This document shows positions 26,637-34,556 of a stretch of 64,000 bases of DNA, piece by piece. Below the pieces are notes generated by a model. The model ran no database searches. It was not told the DNA's origin and saw only the letters and a program-made list of their open reading frames with translations. The DNA comes from Bacteroidales bacterium (GTDB taxonomy: Bacteria; Bacteroidota; Bacteroidia; Bacteroidales; F082): positions 19,674 through 83,673 of the forward strand of contig JAFYNK010000086.1 in NCBI GenBank assembly GCA_017548125.1, written 5' to 3'. Both the position numbers and the translations under genes were made by a program. Each line of letters begins with the position of its first letter. Positions within the stretch are counted from its first letter, which is position 1.

Positions 26637-26722
26637 TATATTTGGGAATGAATTATCTCAAAAAAACTTATGTAAAATCTGAGATTTAATTGTTCTTAGA
26701 TGAGAAATAATATGTATTTTTG
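26637..26722 (+). promoter_or_regulatory. Promoter region of the Dcu carrier
   Basis: Two TAnnTTTG boxes: TATATTTG at 26637-26644 and TATTTTTG at 26715-26722. The second has TTG at 26690-26692 at 22 bp spacing and lies 36 bases before the ATG. The first could give a long-leader transcript. Confidence 0.55.
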
Positions 26723-26758
26723 TAGAACTATTATTAAATTTAAACTAAGAACATTTTT

Positions 26759-28057
26759 ATGTTAATACAGCTTTTATTTGTCCTGGTCTGTATCATTGTC
26801 GGCGCTCGCATCGGCGGCATTGGACTTGGTGTGATGGGTGGACTTGGTGTAGCAATTTTGACTTTCGTCTTCGGTCTTGAACCTACTGCGCCTCCTATCG
26901 ATGTCATGCTTATGATTGCTGCTGTCATCTCAGCGGCAGGTGCTATGCAGGCAGCGGGCGGTCTCGATTTTCTCGTTAAGATCGCTGAGAAAATCTTAAG
27001 ACGTCATCCTCAAAACGTTACATTACTCGCACCATTAGTAACTTATACATTCACTTTCTTGGCAGGAACAGGTCACGTGGCTTATTCTGTGTTGCCAGTC
27101 ATCGCTGAAGTGGCTCGTGAGACTAAGATACGTCCGGAACGTCCTCTTGGTATCGCTGTCATCGCGTCGCAGCAGGCTATCACAGCATCGCCAATTTCGG
27201 CAGCGATGGTGGCTTTGCTTGGCATGCTTGGAGGCTACGACATCACTTTGTTTGATATACTTAAAATAATAATTCCAGCCACACTCATAGGTGTGCTCGT
27301 AGGTGCTTTCGCTTCAATGAGAGTAGGCAAGGAACTCGTTGACGACCCTGAATACCAAAGACGACTTAAGAGCGGTGAGTTCGATAACACTCATGTTGAA
27401 TTGAACGACATCAAGAATCTCTTCAGCGCTAAATTGTCTGTTATTCTTTTCATAGCGGCAACTGTACTCATCGTTTTATTCGGTTCTATTCCATCATTGC
27501 GTCCGACCTTCGATGGAAGAACTGTTGAAATGCCATCATTGATAGAGATATTGATGCTTACGACGGCAGCTGTCATTTTGTTGGTTACCAAGACTTCAGG
27601 AGCTAAGGCAGCACAAGGCAGCGTCTTCTCCGCTGGCATGCAGGCTGTCATCGCAATCTTCGGTGTCGCTTGGATGGGAGATACCTTTATCAATGGCAAT
27701 ATAGCACAGCTCACAGGTTCTATTGAAAGCGTGGTTACAGAAATGCCTTGGCTCTTCGGTGTTGCATTATTCGTGATGTCGATACTACTTTATAGTCAAG
27801 CTGCCACAGTGCGCGCTATCATGCCGCTTGGTATTGCCCTCGGATTGAACCCAATGCTTTTGATTGCATTATTCCCTGCTGTCAACGGATATTTCTTCAT
27901 CCCTAATTATCCAACAATAGTAGCCGCAATCAACTTCGACAGAACTGGAACAACGAAAATTGGTAAATATATTCTCAACCACTCCTTCATGATGCCAGGA
28001 TTGGTAGCGACTGTAGTAGCGATAGGAGTAGGGCTGTTGTTGATACAGATTTTTTGA
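26759..28057 (+). CDS. Anaerobic C4-dicarboxylate carrier (Dcu family)
   Basis: 432 residues, about 10-12 membrane segments, matching DcuA/DcuB along its whole length: PIDVMLMIAAVISAAGAMQAAGGLD near residues 45-70, LAGTGHVAYSVLPVIAEVA about 100-118, IASQQAITASPISAAMV about 138-154, and FFIPNYPTIVAAINFDRTGTT near the C terminus. It exchanges fumarate, malate or aspartate for succinate across the inner membrane, which points to anaerobic metabolism with fumarate reduction. It has its own promoter region; DcuA versus DcuB cannot be decided. Confidence 0.93.
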   Translation: MLIQLLFVLVCIIVGARIGGIGLGVMGGLGVAILTFVFGLEPTAPPIDVMLMIAAVISAAGAMQAAGGLDFLVKIAEKILRRHPQNVTLLAPLVTYTFTFLAGTGHVAYSVLPVIAEVARETKIRPERPLGIAVIASQQAITASPISAAMVALLGMLGGYDITLFDILKIIIPATLIGVLVGAFASMRVGKELVDDPEYQRRLKSGEFDNTHVELNDIKNLFSAKLSVILFIAATVLIVLFGSIPSLRPTFDGRTVEMPSLIEILMLTTAAVILLVTKTSGAKAAQGSVFSAGMQAVIAIFGVAWMGDTFINGNIAQLTGSIESVVTEMPWLFGVALFVMSILLYSQAATVRAIMPLGIALGLNPMLLIALFPAVNGYFFIPNYPTIVAAINFDRTGTTKIGKYILNHSFMMPGLVATVVAIGVGLLLIQIF

Positions 28058-28058
28058 T

Positions 28059-28078
28059 TAATTAGGAATTAGGAATGA
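28059..28078. repeat. TTAGGAAT word, left inverted arm
   Basis: TAATTAGGAATTAGGAATGA right after the Dcu stop codon. It is the inverted counterpart of 28470-28503, and the same word closes the window at 63975-64000. Confidence 0.7.
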
Positions 28079-28082
28079 TTTT

Positions 28083-28442
28083 TTAGTTGTTGATATTTTC
28101 TCTAGTTGATTTGGTTATACTAGAGAGAAGTCTAATTAATTCCTTACATTCATTGTTAGACGAACAGAACTCGTTTTCATTTATGTAATTTGTATCTTTT
28201 AATAATTCAATCCAGTACAGAGTCTCAGATGCTTCTTTGTATGATATGTACATTTTGGATAAAAATTCTTTCTTTGTGATTGAGCATAATGCTTCATTGA
28301 CATTGGCACCAATGCTAGTTCCTGCTCTTAAAATTTGTTTGGATATAACATATTCTCTTTTATTGTTTGCCAAATCTTTATATAGATTGATTATTCTTAT
28401 TGCAAACAATTTACTCTTGTCTTTTATGATATTTGATTTCAT
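28083..28442 (-). CDS. Four-helix-bundle protein (S23/IVS family)
   Basis: 119 residues, all-helical, with the family hallmarks KSKLFAIRIINLYKDL, SKQILRAGTSIGANVNEA and SYKEASETLYWIELL. Members form pentameric four-helix bundles, are often encoded in 23S rRNA intervening sequences, and resemble the Avd protein of diversity-generating retroelements. Here the gene stands alone with no rRNA or reverse transcriptase. It is bracketed by inverted TTAGGAAT word arrays 4 bp from its stop and 28 bp from its start, suggesting a small movable cassette. The molecular role is unknown. Confidence 0.88.
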   Translation of the reverse strand: MKSNIIKDKSKLFAIRIINLYKDLANNKREYVISKQILRAGTSIGANVNEALCSITKKEFLSKMYISYKEASETLYWIELLKDTNYINENEFCSSNNECKELIRLLSSITKSTRENINN

Positions 28443-28469
28443 AGTAAATTGATTTTTGGTTTCTATAAT

Positions 28470-28503
28470 ATAATTCCTAATTCCTCATTCCTCATTCCTA
28501 ATT
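28470..28503. repeat. ATTCCTAA word, right inverted arm
   Basis: ATAATTCCTAATTCCTCATT and further CATTCC/CTAATTT units; reverse complement of the left arm at 28059-28078. It runs into the 3' end of the heavy-metal permease gene. Confidence 0.7.
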
Positions 28504-29724
28504 TAAAATCAATCCCAAAATGATAGCAATCGCTATTTTTATCGCTTTCGAAACAAAAAACGCTTTTCTTGATTCTGCTAATAACGGCAATGCTCCGTGG
28601 CCGTCTTGTACGATGCAGTTGGCTAGGAATATTCCCAATGGAAGGTCGCCGTTAGCGAATAATATAAGGAATATTAAATGTGGTCCCGATTGTGGTATAA
28701 GACCGATTGCTATTGCTAACAATAAGACTATGAATGGTTTTGAATCGATGAGGTTTTGGATGTTGACGAAGTTGTTTAATATTGTGAGGCATAAAATCAC
28801 GCCGAATGTCCATAGAAATATCTTTGGTAGATGAACCTTGATGACATGCTGCCACATGTGCTCTTCAAGGAAATGTTCTTCTGCGACAATGTTGATTATC
28901 AATATAGCTACAAATAACACGATGAGAATTATACGGATCCAGTCAGCTTCGCCGCCATGATCATGATTGTGACTATGGGATGTTGAACTCTGAACTTCTG
29001 CCTCGTGATGATGATGAGCGTCATGACAATGATGATGGTCAGAATAATCTTGTTGCCTTGTTGTCTTGTAGTCTTGTTGACTTTCAAAAGAATGAACAAC
29101 ACTCTCTTCCGTCTGTCCTCCCATTAATAAATTAAGGTGATGCGAACCGTCAATGACGCCGCTTAATACCAAAATCAAGACGCCTAAACTCATAGTGATG
29201 AGCAATGCTCTTACGAAACTGATGTTTTTTATGTTTGACTTGACGCTGTGATGATTGTGGTGGTGATGGTCGTGGCTGCATGATTCGTTCTCGTGAATAG
29301 GGAATGACATCTCTTTGTCTTTCAATCCGATGAATTTGTTTTTTATCGTAAGTTGTAGTATCACAGCGATAATAATGGCGACGACAATTAATATCAAGTT
29401 TATTGTCAATGCTTTTTCAGGGAATAATGAAAACATGAAAAAAGCCTCGTCGCCTGTTGTGGTAATCAAGGCTGCTATCAATGCAGGGATGTTTACAACT
29501 CTGTGAACATAAAGAGAAACAACGGTGTATGTTCCCAGACATCCAGGAATTACACCCATTACGATAGCGAATAAAATCTGAATCCAAGGCGATTTCTGTA
29601 GCTTCTTAGACCATAAACCTCCTGTCCTTACATTGATAAATTCAATAACCATCATCATTCCTATAACTAAAGTCGTGATGATAAGAGTCTGTTGCAGAAT
29701 GATATATAAAGTATGTAAATCCAT
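28498..29724 (-). CDS. Putative heavy-metal/manganese exporter (10-TM, ArsP_2-like)
   Basis: 408 residues with about ten membrane helices in two blocks. The first block has QILFAIVMGVIPGCLGTYTVV and ALITTTGDEAFFMF; the second repeats this as AIAIGLIPQSGPHLIFLILFANG. This matches the putative 10-TM heavy-metal exporter family. The central loop is His-rich (HDHHHHNHH and DHHHCHDAHHHHE), likely a metal-binding region. Within it the residues QQDYKTTRQQDY are encoded by a CAAGACTACAAGACAACAAG word (29049-29084), apparently a word repeat expanded inside the coding sequence. Metal specificity is unknown. Confidence 0.8.
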   Translation of the reverse strand: MDLHTLYIILQQTLIITTLVIGMMMVIEFINVRTGGLWSKKLQKSPWIQILFAIVMGVIPGCLGTYTVVSLYVHRVVNIPALIAALITTTGDEAFFMFSLFPEKALTINLILIVVAIIIAVILQLTIKNKFIGLKDKEMSFPIHENESCSHDHHHHNHHSVKSNIKNISFVRALLITMSLGVLILVLSGVIDGSHHLNLLMGGQTEESVVHSFESQQDYKTTRQQDYSDHHHCHDAHHHHEAEVQSSTSHSHNHDHGGEADWIRIILIVLFVAILIINIVAEEHFLEEHMWQHVIKVHLPKIFLWTFGVILCLTILNNFVNIQNLIDSKPFIVLLLAIAIGLIPQSGPHLIFLILFANGDLPLGIFLANCIVQDGHGALPLLAESRKAFFVSKAIKIAIAIILGLILN

Positions 29725-29930
29725 TTTTTTAAATGATTTTTTATTTTACAAAAATGCAATTTTTTTAGTAATTAAGGTTAATAATTTTTCTTAAAAATAA
29801 TTAACTCCAAACATCTCAAACTTATAGTCTTGTAGTCTCAAAAACTCCTAATTGATAAGTTAATCTTTTGTTAAAATTAAACAATCGTTAAATGAGTATT
29901 GTTTTTTGGTAAATCGTAAAAAACAACATT

Positions 29931-31238
29931 ATGAAAAAGTTTACATTATTCAAAAAAATCTTCGTAATGACCTTACTCATGGGATTACTTGGAGATTACG
30001 CTTACGCACAATTTTCGTTAAGCGGAGAAGTCAGACCACGTATGGAATATCTTCATGGATATTCGACTTTGACTGACAAAAATTCTGATCCTGCTGGATT
30101 CGCATCACAAAGAACAAGAGTCAATTTCAATTATTCTCACGAAAGAGTAAAAATGGGAATCTCAATGCAAGATGTTTTTATTTGGGGTAGTCAGCCTCAA
30201 TTATTTACAACATCAAATAATGTCAGCGTTCATCAAGCATGGGGACAATATTTCCTTTCACCATCACTCTCATTGAAATTGGGTCGTCAAGAACTTGTCT
30301 ATGACGATGAAAGAATCTTCGGCAGCTCAAACTGGGAACAACAAGGTAGAAGCCATGACGTTGCTTTGTTGAAATACGAAGGCTTGTTGAAAATCGATAT
30401 CGGTGCCGCTTTCAATCAAGATGATAAGCATCTCAGTGGAACTTATTATAAGTTGAATAATTACAAAATGATGCAGTTTATCTGGTTGAATACTGACATT
30501 GTTGATAATCTCAATCTCAGCCTTTTGTTCTTGAATAATGGTTATCAATATGACTATAAAGTAGTAGAAAATGGCGTTCATCATGACAAGTATAAGGACG
30601 TCTTCAACCAAACTATTGGCGGTAGAATCGTCTTTGCTCCAGCTGATTTGAGCATCCACGCATCTGGTTACTATACAATGGGCAAGGACCAAAAAGATAG
30701 AGAATTGTCTGCTTATTATATTGGATTAGGTGCTGACTATCAAATGGCTGACGATTGGAATGTCGGTGCTGGTTGGGAACATCTTTCAGGTACAGACCAA
30801 AAAGATATGATTGAAAATCCTGACGGTTACAAAAATAAATCCTTTAATCCCTTTTACGGAACTTCTCATAAGTTTAATGGCTTTATGGATTATTTTAATA
30901 CTAATGGTAACTGGTATAATTCTGTGGGTCTTAACGACTTATTCGCCTCAGTGCAATACTCAGGAAGAAATTTTGAAGTCAATCTTACAGGACACGCATT
31001 TTTAACAGCCGCTGATGTTGTGAAAGACGGTAATGTTAATGAAAAAATGGAATCTTATCTTGGCACTGAATTGGACTTGACAATGTCTTATAAACTCTCA
31101 AGAACATCAAATGTTGTTATGGGTTATAGTCAAATGATTGGTTCTGAAACACTTCAAGCACTTAAAGGCGGCGATAAAAAGGCTTGCAACAACTGGGCAT
31201 ATCTTATGTTTACCTTTAAACCTGTTTTCTTGAAATAA
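29931..31238 (+). CDS. Alginate-export-family outer-membrane porin
   Basis: 435 residues with signal peptide MKKFTLFKKIFVMTLLMGLL...AYAQ, then FSLSGEVRPRMEYLHGY, a typical alginate_export/OprD-like barrel start. Conserved pieces include RQELVYDDERIFGSSNWEQQGRSHD and late strands ending MFTFKPVFLK. It should form a large outer-membrane channel; the substrate is not evident, and nearby genes do not suggest a polysaccharide locus. The upstream spacer 29725-29930 contains a TAGTCTTGTAGTCTC word but no clear promoter box. A strong terminator follows. Confidence 0.85.
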   Translation: MKKFTLFKKIFVMTLLMGLLGDYAYAQFSLSGEVRPRMEYLHGYSTLTDKNSDPAGFASQRTRVNFNYSHERVKMGISMQDVFIWGSQPQLFTTSNNVSVHQAWGQYFLSPSLSLKLGRQELVYDDERIFGSSNWEQQGRSHDVALLKYEGLLKIDIGAAFNQDDKHLSGTYYKLNNYKMMQFIWLNTDIVDNLNLSLLFLNNGYQYDYKVVENGVHHDKYKDVFNQTIGGRIVFAPADLSIHASGYYTMGKDQKDRELSAYYIGLGADYQMADDWNVGAGWEHLSGTDQKDMIENPDGYKNKSFNPFYGTSHKFNGFMDYFNTNGNWYNSVGLNDLFASVQYSGRNFEVNLTGHAFLTAADVVKDGNVNEKMESYLGTELDLTMSYKLSRTSNVVMGYSQMIGSETLQALKGGDKKACNNWAYLMFTFKPVFLK

Positions 31239-31266
31239 AATTATAAATAGCTGTTATTTTACTGAG

Positions 31267-31297
31267 GTAGAGAGATTTTTGTCTCTCTACTTTTTTT
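31267..31297 (+). terminator. Intrinsic terminator of the porin gene
   Basis: GTAGAGAGA (31267-31275) and TCTCTCTAC (31282-31290) form a perfect 9-bp stem followed by seven Ts. The T-run leads directly into the rimM -7 box. Confidence 0.92.
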
Positions 31298-31304
31298 ATA
31301 TTTG
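31297..31304 (+). promoter_or_regulatory. -7 box of rimM
   Basis: TATATTTG, 16 bases before the ATG, overlapping the last base of the upstream terminator. Confidence 0.65.
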
Positions 31305-31320
31305 CAAAAAAAATAAATCG

Positions 31321-31848
31321 ATGACTAAGGATAAATGTTTTTATGTTGGTAAAATCGTTAAGACACATGGCCTTAAAGGCGAGGTGACTTTGCGTATAGA
31401 TAATGAACAATTTGATGATATAGAAGAACTTAACTACTTCTTGCTTGATGTGAATGATAAACTTATACCTTTTTTTATTGAAGATATTGCCTATCATTCA
31501 AATAAAGCATTCGTTCTTTTTCAGGACCTGAAAACTTTAGAAGCAGCAAGTCAGCTTGTTGGTAATAACGTTTATCTTCCTTTAGAACTTCTTCCTGAAA
31601 AAACAGGTAATGACTTCTATTCTCATGAAGTGGTTGGTTATCTTGTTGTTGATGAGATTAAAGGCGTATTGGGAAATGTTAATGAAATCATTGAATATCC
31701 AACACAATCTTTGATACAAATCATTAAAGACGGAAAGGAAGTTTTGATTCCAATTCACGATGATATTATAAAGGATGTGAATAGAGAAGAAAAGAAGATT
31801 TGTATTAAAGCTCCAAACGGCTTGATTGATATGTATTTAGAAAAATGA
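31321..31848 (+). CDS. rimM: 16S rRNA processing protein RimM
   Basis: 175 residues. N-terminal RimM domain (VGKIVKTHGLKGEVTLRID, about 9-27) and C-terminal PRC-barrel (about 95-175, with GNVNEIIEYPTQSLIQI and LIPIHDDIIKDV). It assists maturation of the 30S head by binding S19. I chose the ATG at 31321 because the upstream TTG-extended frame crosses the promoter. It is followed after three bases by the tRNA methyltransferase gene, so the two are co-transcribed. Confidence 0.95.
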   Translation: MTKDKCFYVGKIVKTHGLKGEVTLRIDNEQFDDIEELNYFLLDVNDKLIPFFIEDIAYHSNKAFVLFQDLKTLEAASQLVGNNVYLPLELLPEKTGNDFYSHEVVGYLVVDEIKGVLGNVNEIIEYPTQSLIQIIKDGKEVLIPIHDDIIKDVNREEKKICIKAPNGLIDMYLEK

Positions 31849-31851
31849 TAT

Positions 31852-32565
31852 ATGGATTGTCGTCCTTTTTTCTTTAAAAAATTCGGAATGTTTCATCATC
31901 GTTCTACGATGCGAGTTGGAACGGATGCCGTTTTGTTTGCTCAGTGGGTTGAGGTTTTGTCGTCTGACAAAGCTCTTGATATTGGCACGGGAAGCGGTGT
32001 GATTCCTTTGATTTTAGCGCAAAAAGGTGTCGGCTCTGTTGATGCCGTTGAATTGGATTCAGATTCTTACGAGGAAGCTTCGTTGAATTTTAACATTTCT
32101 GTTTATTCAGATAAACTCTCTGTCGTTCAAAATGATGTGAGAAGCTATGCTGACAATGTTGGTGAAAAATATGATTTGATAGTCTCAAATCCACCTTATT
32201 ATGCGAGCGACGTCAAACCTATTAAAGAGAAAAAAGTGATGGCGCGTCACGTTTCAACATTAAGCTTCAGGGATTTGCTGGTTTCGGCGAAAAAAATGAT
32301 GAAGGAAAACGCTCGTCTTGCTTTGGTGCTTCCTTTTTATGAGTCGAGATTGTTTATTAAAGAAGCTGAAAGTCAGGGATTTTATCTTCAAAAAGAGTTT
32401 CTTATCTCTCCAATAGATGGAAAAGAACCGAATAGAGTGAATATGCAGTTTGTGTTAAATGAGGTGGAAGCTGTTGACAGTAAATTGTTTACAATAAGAA
32501 ACAAGGATTATTCATATACAGAGGAGTATAAGGAGTTTTTGAAAGATTATTATCTGGATTTTTAA
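31852..32565 (+). CDS. tRNA1(Val) A37 N6-methyltransferase (TrmN6-like)
   Basis: 237 residues, Rossmann methyltransferase. MRVGTDAVLFAQWV and the SAM loop DIGTGSGVIPLILAQ (about 44-58) are followed by the N6-adenine catalytic motif SNPPYY (about 115-120). The opening FFFKKFGMFHHRSTMRVGTD is typical of the TrmN6/YfiC group. It should methylate A37 of valine tRNA in the cytoplasm. It lies directly after rimM, giving an RNA-maturation operon. Confidence 0.9.
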   Translation: MDCRPFFFKKFGMFHHRSTMRVGTDAVLFAQWVEVLSSDKALDIGTGSGVIPLILAQKGVGSVDAVELDSDSYEEASLNFNISVYSDKLSVVQNDVRSYADNVGEKYDLIVSNPPYYASDVKPIKEKKVMARHVSTLSFRDLLVSAKKMMKENARLALVLPFYESRLFIKEAESQGFYLQKEFLISPIDGKEPNRVNMQFVLNEVEAVDSKLFTIRNKDYSYTEEYKEFLKDYYLDF

Positions 32566-32607
32566 AAATTTATAGAATAATTTTACGTTTATTGTAGGTT
32601 ATTTTCG

Positions 32608-32615
32608 TAGTTTTG
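32608..32615 (+). promoter_or_regulatory. -7 box of the lipocalin-like gene
   Basis: TAGTTTTG, 18 bases before the ATG at 32634; the apparent TTG-start extension begins inside this box. Confidence 0.6.
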
Positions 32616-32633
32616 CAAAAGGATTTTAAAAAT

Positions 32634-32969
32634 ATGAAAAAGATATTAGGTTTTACGTTTGTATTGATGACATTAGGTTTTATGTCATGTTCACCATCAC
32701 CTGTAGGAAGATGGATTGAACCAACAGGAGGTACTGAAGAACAAGGCTTTGTCCTTAATCAAGATGGATCGGCTACATCCATAAATATGGGTTTTTTGGA
32801 ATTGATTAAATGGGAGAAAAAAGGCGATTTGTTAATTCTTAATGGTAGAAATTTGGGCTCAGTCAAAAGAGAGTTCGTTGATACCATGAAAATCGAAAAA
32901 CTTACAAAAACAGAATTGACGCTTTCTCATGCCGGTTATCCTGTGACATATTTAAAAGACTGTAAATAA
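32634..32969 (+). CDS. Small lipocalin-like lipoprotein
   Basis: 111 residues, MKKILGFTFVLMTLGFMSC with a lipobox Cys at about residue 19, then PVGRWIEPTGGTEEQGFVL and alternating strands (SATSINMGFLELIKWEKKG, MKIEKLTKTELTL). This fits the short lipocalin-like domain found in Bacteroidota lipoproteins. Probably periplasmic, outer-membrane anchored. Ligand unknown. Confidence 0.75.
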   Translation: MKKILGFTFVLMTLGFMSCSPSPVGRWIEPTGGTEEQGFVLNQDGSATSINMGFLELIKWEKKGDLLILNGRNLGSVKREFVDTMKIEKLTKTELTLSHAGYPVTYLKDCK

Positions 32970-32978
32970 TGTTTTAAA

Positions 32979-33010
32979 CAAAAAGCCGACTTTATGAGCC
33001 GGCTTTTTGT
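32979..33010. terminator. Bidirectional terminator
   Basis: ACAAAAAGCCG and CGGCTTTTTGT flank a short loop (GAGCCGGC side complete). A/T-runs on both flanks serve both the lipocalin-like gene and the convergent lipoprotein gene. Confidence 0.85.
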
Positions 33011-33460
33011 TTATCTCACTTGTTGTGTCTGACACAATTTCAAGCTTTTTTCTTCTGATTGTTTTCTGATTGCTCTGACGTCATCCCTTTTTTCAACTTC
33101 GATTATGTTTGTTGTGCTGTTTGATTTCTGCAGCTGTTTTATTCTCGTATCGAATCTTGCGCATGCTCTGATGAGTTCGTCGCAGCTGTTGGCGTTCTTT
33201 ACTCCTTGTTCAAATTCTTTGATGCATTCTTCAAGAGACATCGTTTTAGGCTTTATGTTTTCTTTTCCGAAATTATAAACCTGTTTTCCGTCAATAATAG
33301 TGTCAGGTCTTTTTGTGACAGTCACTTTTTTAGAAGGAGCGCTGATTTCTTTGTTCTCAGAAGCTCTTTTTAATGTCGTATTATTTGAATTTTGTTTGCT
33401 TTCACAAGAAAAACATAAAATTCCTAAACATAAACTTAATGTATATACTATTCTTTTCAT
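33011..33460 (-). CDS. Hypothetical small lipoprotein
   Basis: 149 residues, MKRIVYTLSLCLGILCFSC with a lipobox Cys near residue 19, a Ser/Asn/Lys-rich linker to about residue 50, then a helical segment (SLEECIKEFEQGVKNANSCDEL) with a Cys pair. No family recognised. Divergent from carbamate kinase, with its own -7 box. Confidence 0.65.
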   Translation of the reverse strand: MKRIVYTLSLCLGILCFSCESKQNSNNTTLKRASENKEISAPSKKVTVTKRPDTIIDGKQVYNFGKENIKPKTMSLEECIKEFEQGVKNANSCDELIRACARFDTRIKQLQKSNSTTNIIEVEKRDDVRAIRKQSEEKSLKLCQTQQVR

Positions 33461-33479
33461 TTGTTTAACTATTATTTTG

Positions 33480-33518
33480 CAAAAATATGATTTTTATCGA
33501 AAAAAATAATTAAATTTG
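33480..33518. promoter_or_regulatory. Divergent promoters: lipoprotein (-) and arcC (+)
   Basis: Minus strand TATTTTTG at 33480-33487, 20 bases before the lipoprotein ATG. Plus strand TAAATTTG at 33511-33518, 41 bases before the arcC ATG. Both match TAnnTTTG. Confidence 0.65.
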
Positions 33519-33559
33519 CGTTCTTTTTTTAATAAGTAGAACGAAATTATAAAATTAAA

Positions 33560-34501
33560 ATGAGTAAATTAGTAGTTGTAGCTCTCGGCGGAAATGCTTT
33601 GTTGAGAAGCAACCAAAAAGGTACATACCAAGAACAAATTGCAAATGTTACAGAAACATGTCAGGCATTGACAGATTTCCTTAAAAGAGGACATCGTTTA
33701 ATCATAGGTCACGGCAACGGCCCACAAGTTGGAAACGTTATGTTGCAACATGAAGCAGGTTTAAAAAACTTCGATTTGCCTTCAATGCCAATGGATTACT
33801 GCGTTTCTGAAACACAAGGTTCTATAGGTTATCTTATCGAATTAGGATTTAAGAAAGTTTTGGCACAAGAAAATATTAACAGAAATGTTGTTACTTTAGT
33901 GACACAAGTCGTTGTTGATAAAGACGATCCAATGTTCCAAAATCCAACTAAACCTGTAGGTCCATATTATTCAAAGGAAGAAGCTGACGCTTATTCAGCT
34001 CAAACTGGCGCTATCTTCCACGAAGACCCAAGAGGCCGCGGATGGAGAAAAGTTGTTGCATCTCCACAACCTGTTAAAATAAACAATATTGAAGTGGTTA
34101 AGACTTTGACTGACGCTGGTCATATAGTCGTTACTGTTGGTGGCGGCGGTATCCCTGTAGTTGAAAAAGATGGCTGCGTTGCTGGCGTTGAAGCTGTTAT
34201 CGATAAGGATCTCGCTTCATCATTGGCTGCTATCCAAGCAAACGCTGACGAATTCTATATCTTGACAGACGTCCCTCAAGCTTACATCAACTTCAAGAAA
34301 GAAAACCAAGCAGCTCTCGGTAGAATTTCTCTTTCAGAAGCTAAGAAACATCTTGCTGACGGTCAGTTTACAGAAGGTAGCATGGCTCCAAAAATGCGTG
34401 CTGCTATCAAATTCGTTGAAGCAACTGGTAAAGAAGCTGTTATCACTGACTCAACAACATTATCAGATGAAAACGGCGGAACAAGAATTTATGCTGAATA
34501 A
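33560..34501 (+). CDS. arcC: Carbamate kinase
   Basis: 313 residues, amino-acid kinase fold. VVVALGGNALL (about 4-14), IGHGNGPQVGN (about 50-60), PTKPVGPYYS, DPRGRGWRKVVASPQP and IDKDLASSLAA are the family hallmarks. It makes ATP from carbamoyl phosphate in arginine, agmatine or ureide fermentation, or runs in the other direction. No arginine deiminase or ornithine transcarbamylase is in the window, so the source of carbamoyl phosphate is unclear. Monocistronic, with promoter and terminator. Confidence 0.96.
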   Translation: MSKLVVVALGGNALLRSNQKGTYQEQIANVTETCQALTDFLKRGHRLIIGHGNGPQVGNVMLQHEAGLKNFDLPSMPMDYCVSETQGSIGYLIELGFKKVLAQENINRNVVTLVTQVVVDKDDPMFQNPTKPVGPYYSKEEADAYSAQTGAIFHEDPRGRGWRKVVASPQPVKINNIEVVKTLTDAGHIVVTVGGGGIPVVEKDGCVAGVEAVIDKDLASSLAAIQANADEFYILTDVPQAYINFKKENQAALGRISLSEAKKHLADGQFTEGSMAPKMRAAIKFVEATGKEAVITDSTTLSDENGGTRIYAE

Positions 34502-34522
34502 TAATTGAATTGATAAATAAAA

Positions 34523-34556
34523 AAATAAGCTGCAATTTTTTGCAGCTTATTTTTTT
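34523..34556. terminator. Bidirectional terminator between arcC and dnaB
   Basis: AAATAAGCTGCA and TGCAGCTTATTT form a 12-bp stem with a short T-loop and a T-run at the plus-strand end. It overlaps the dnaB stop codon. Confidence 0.9.
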
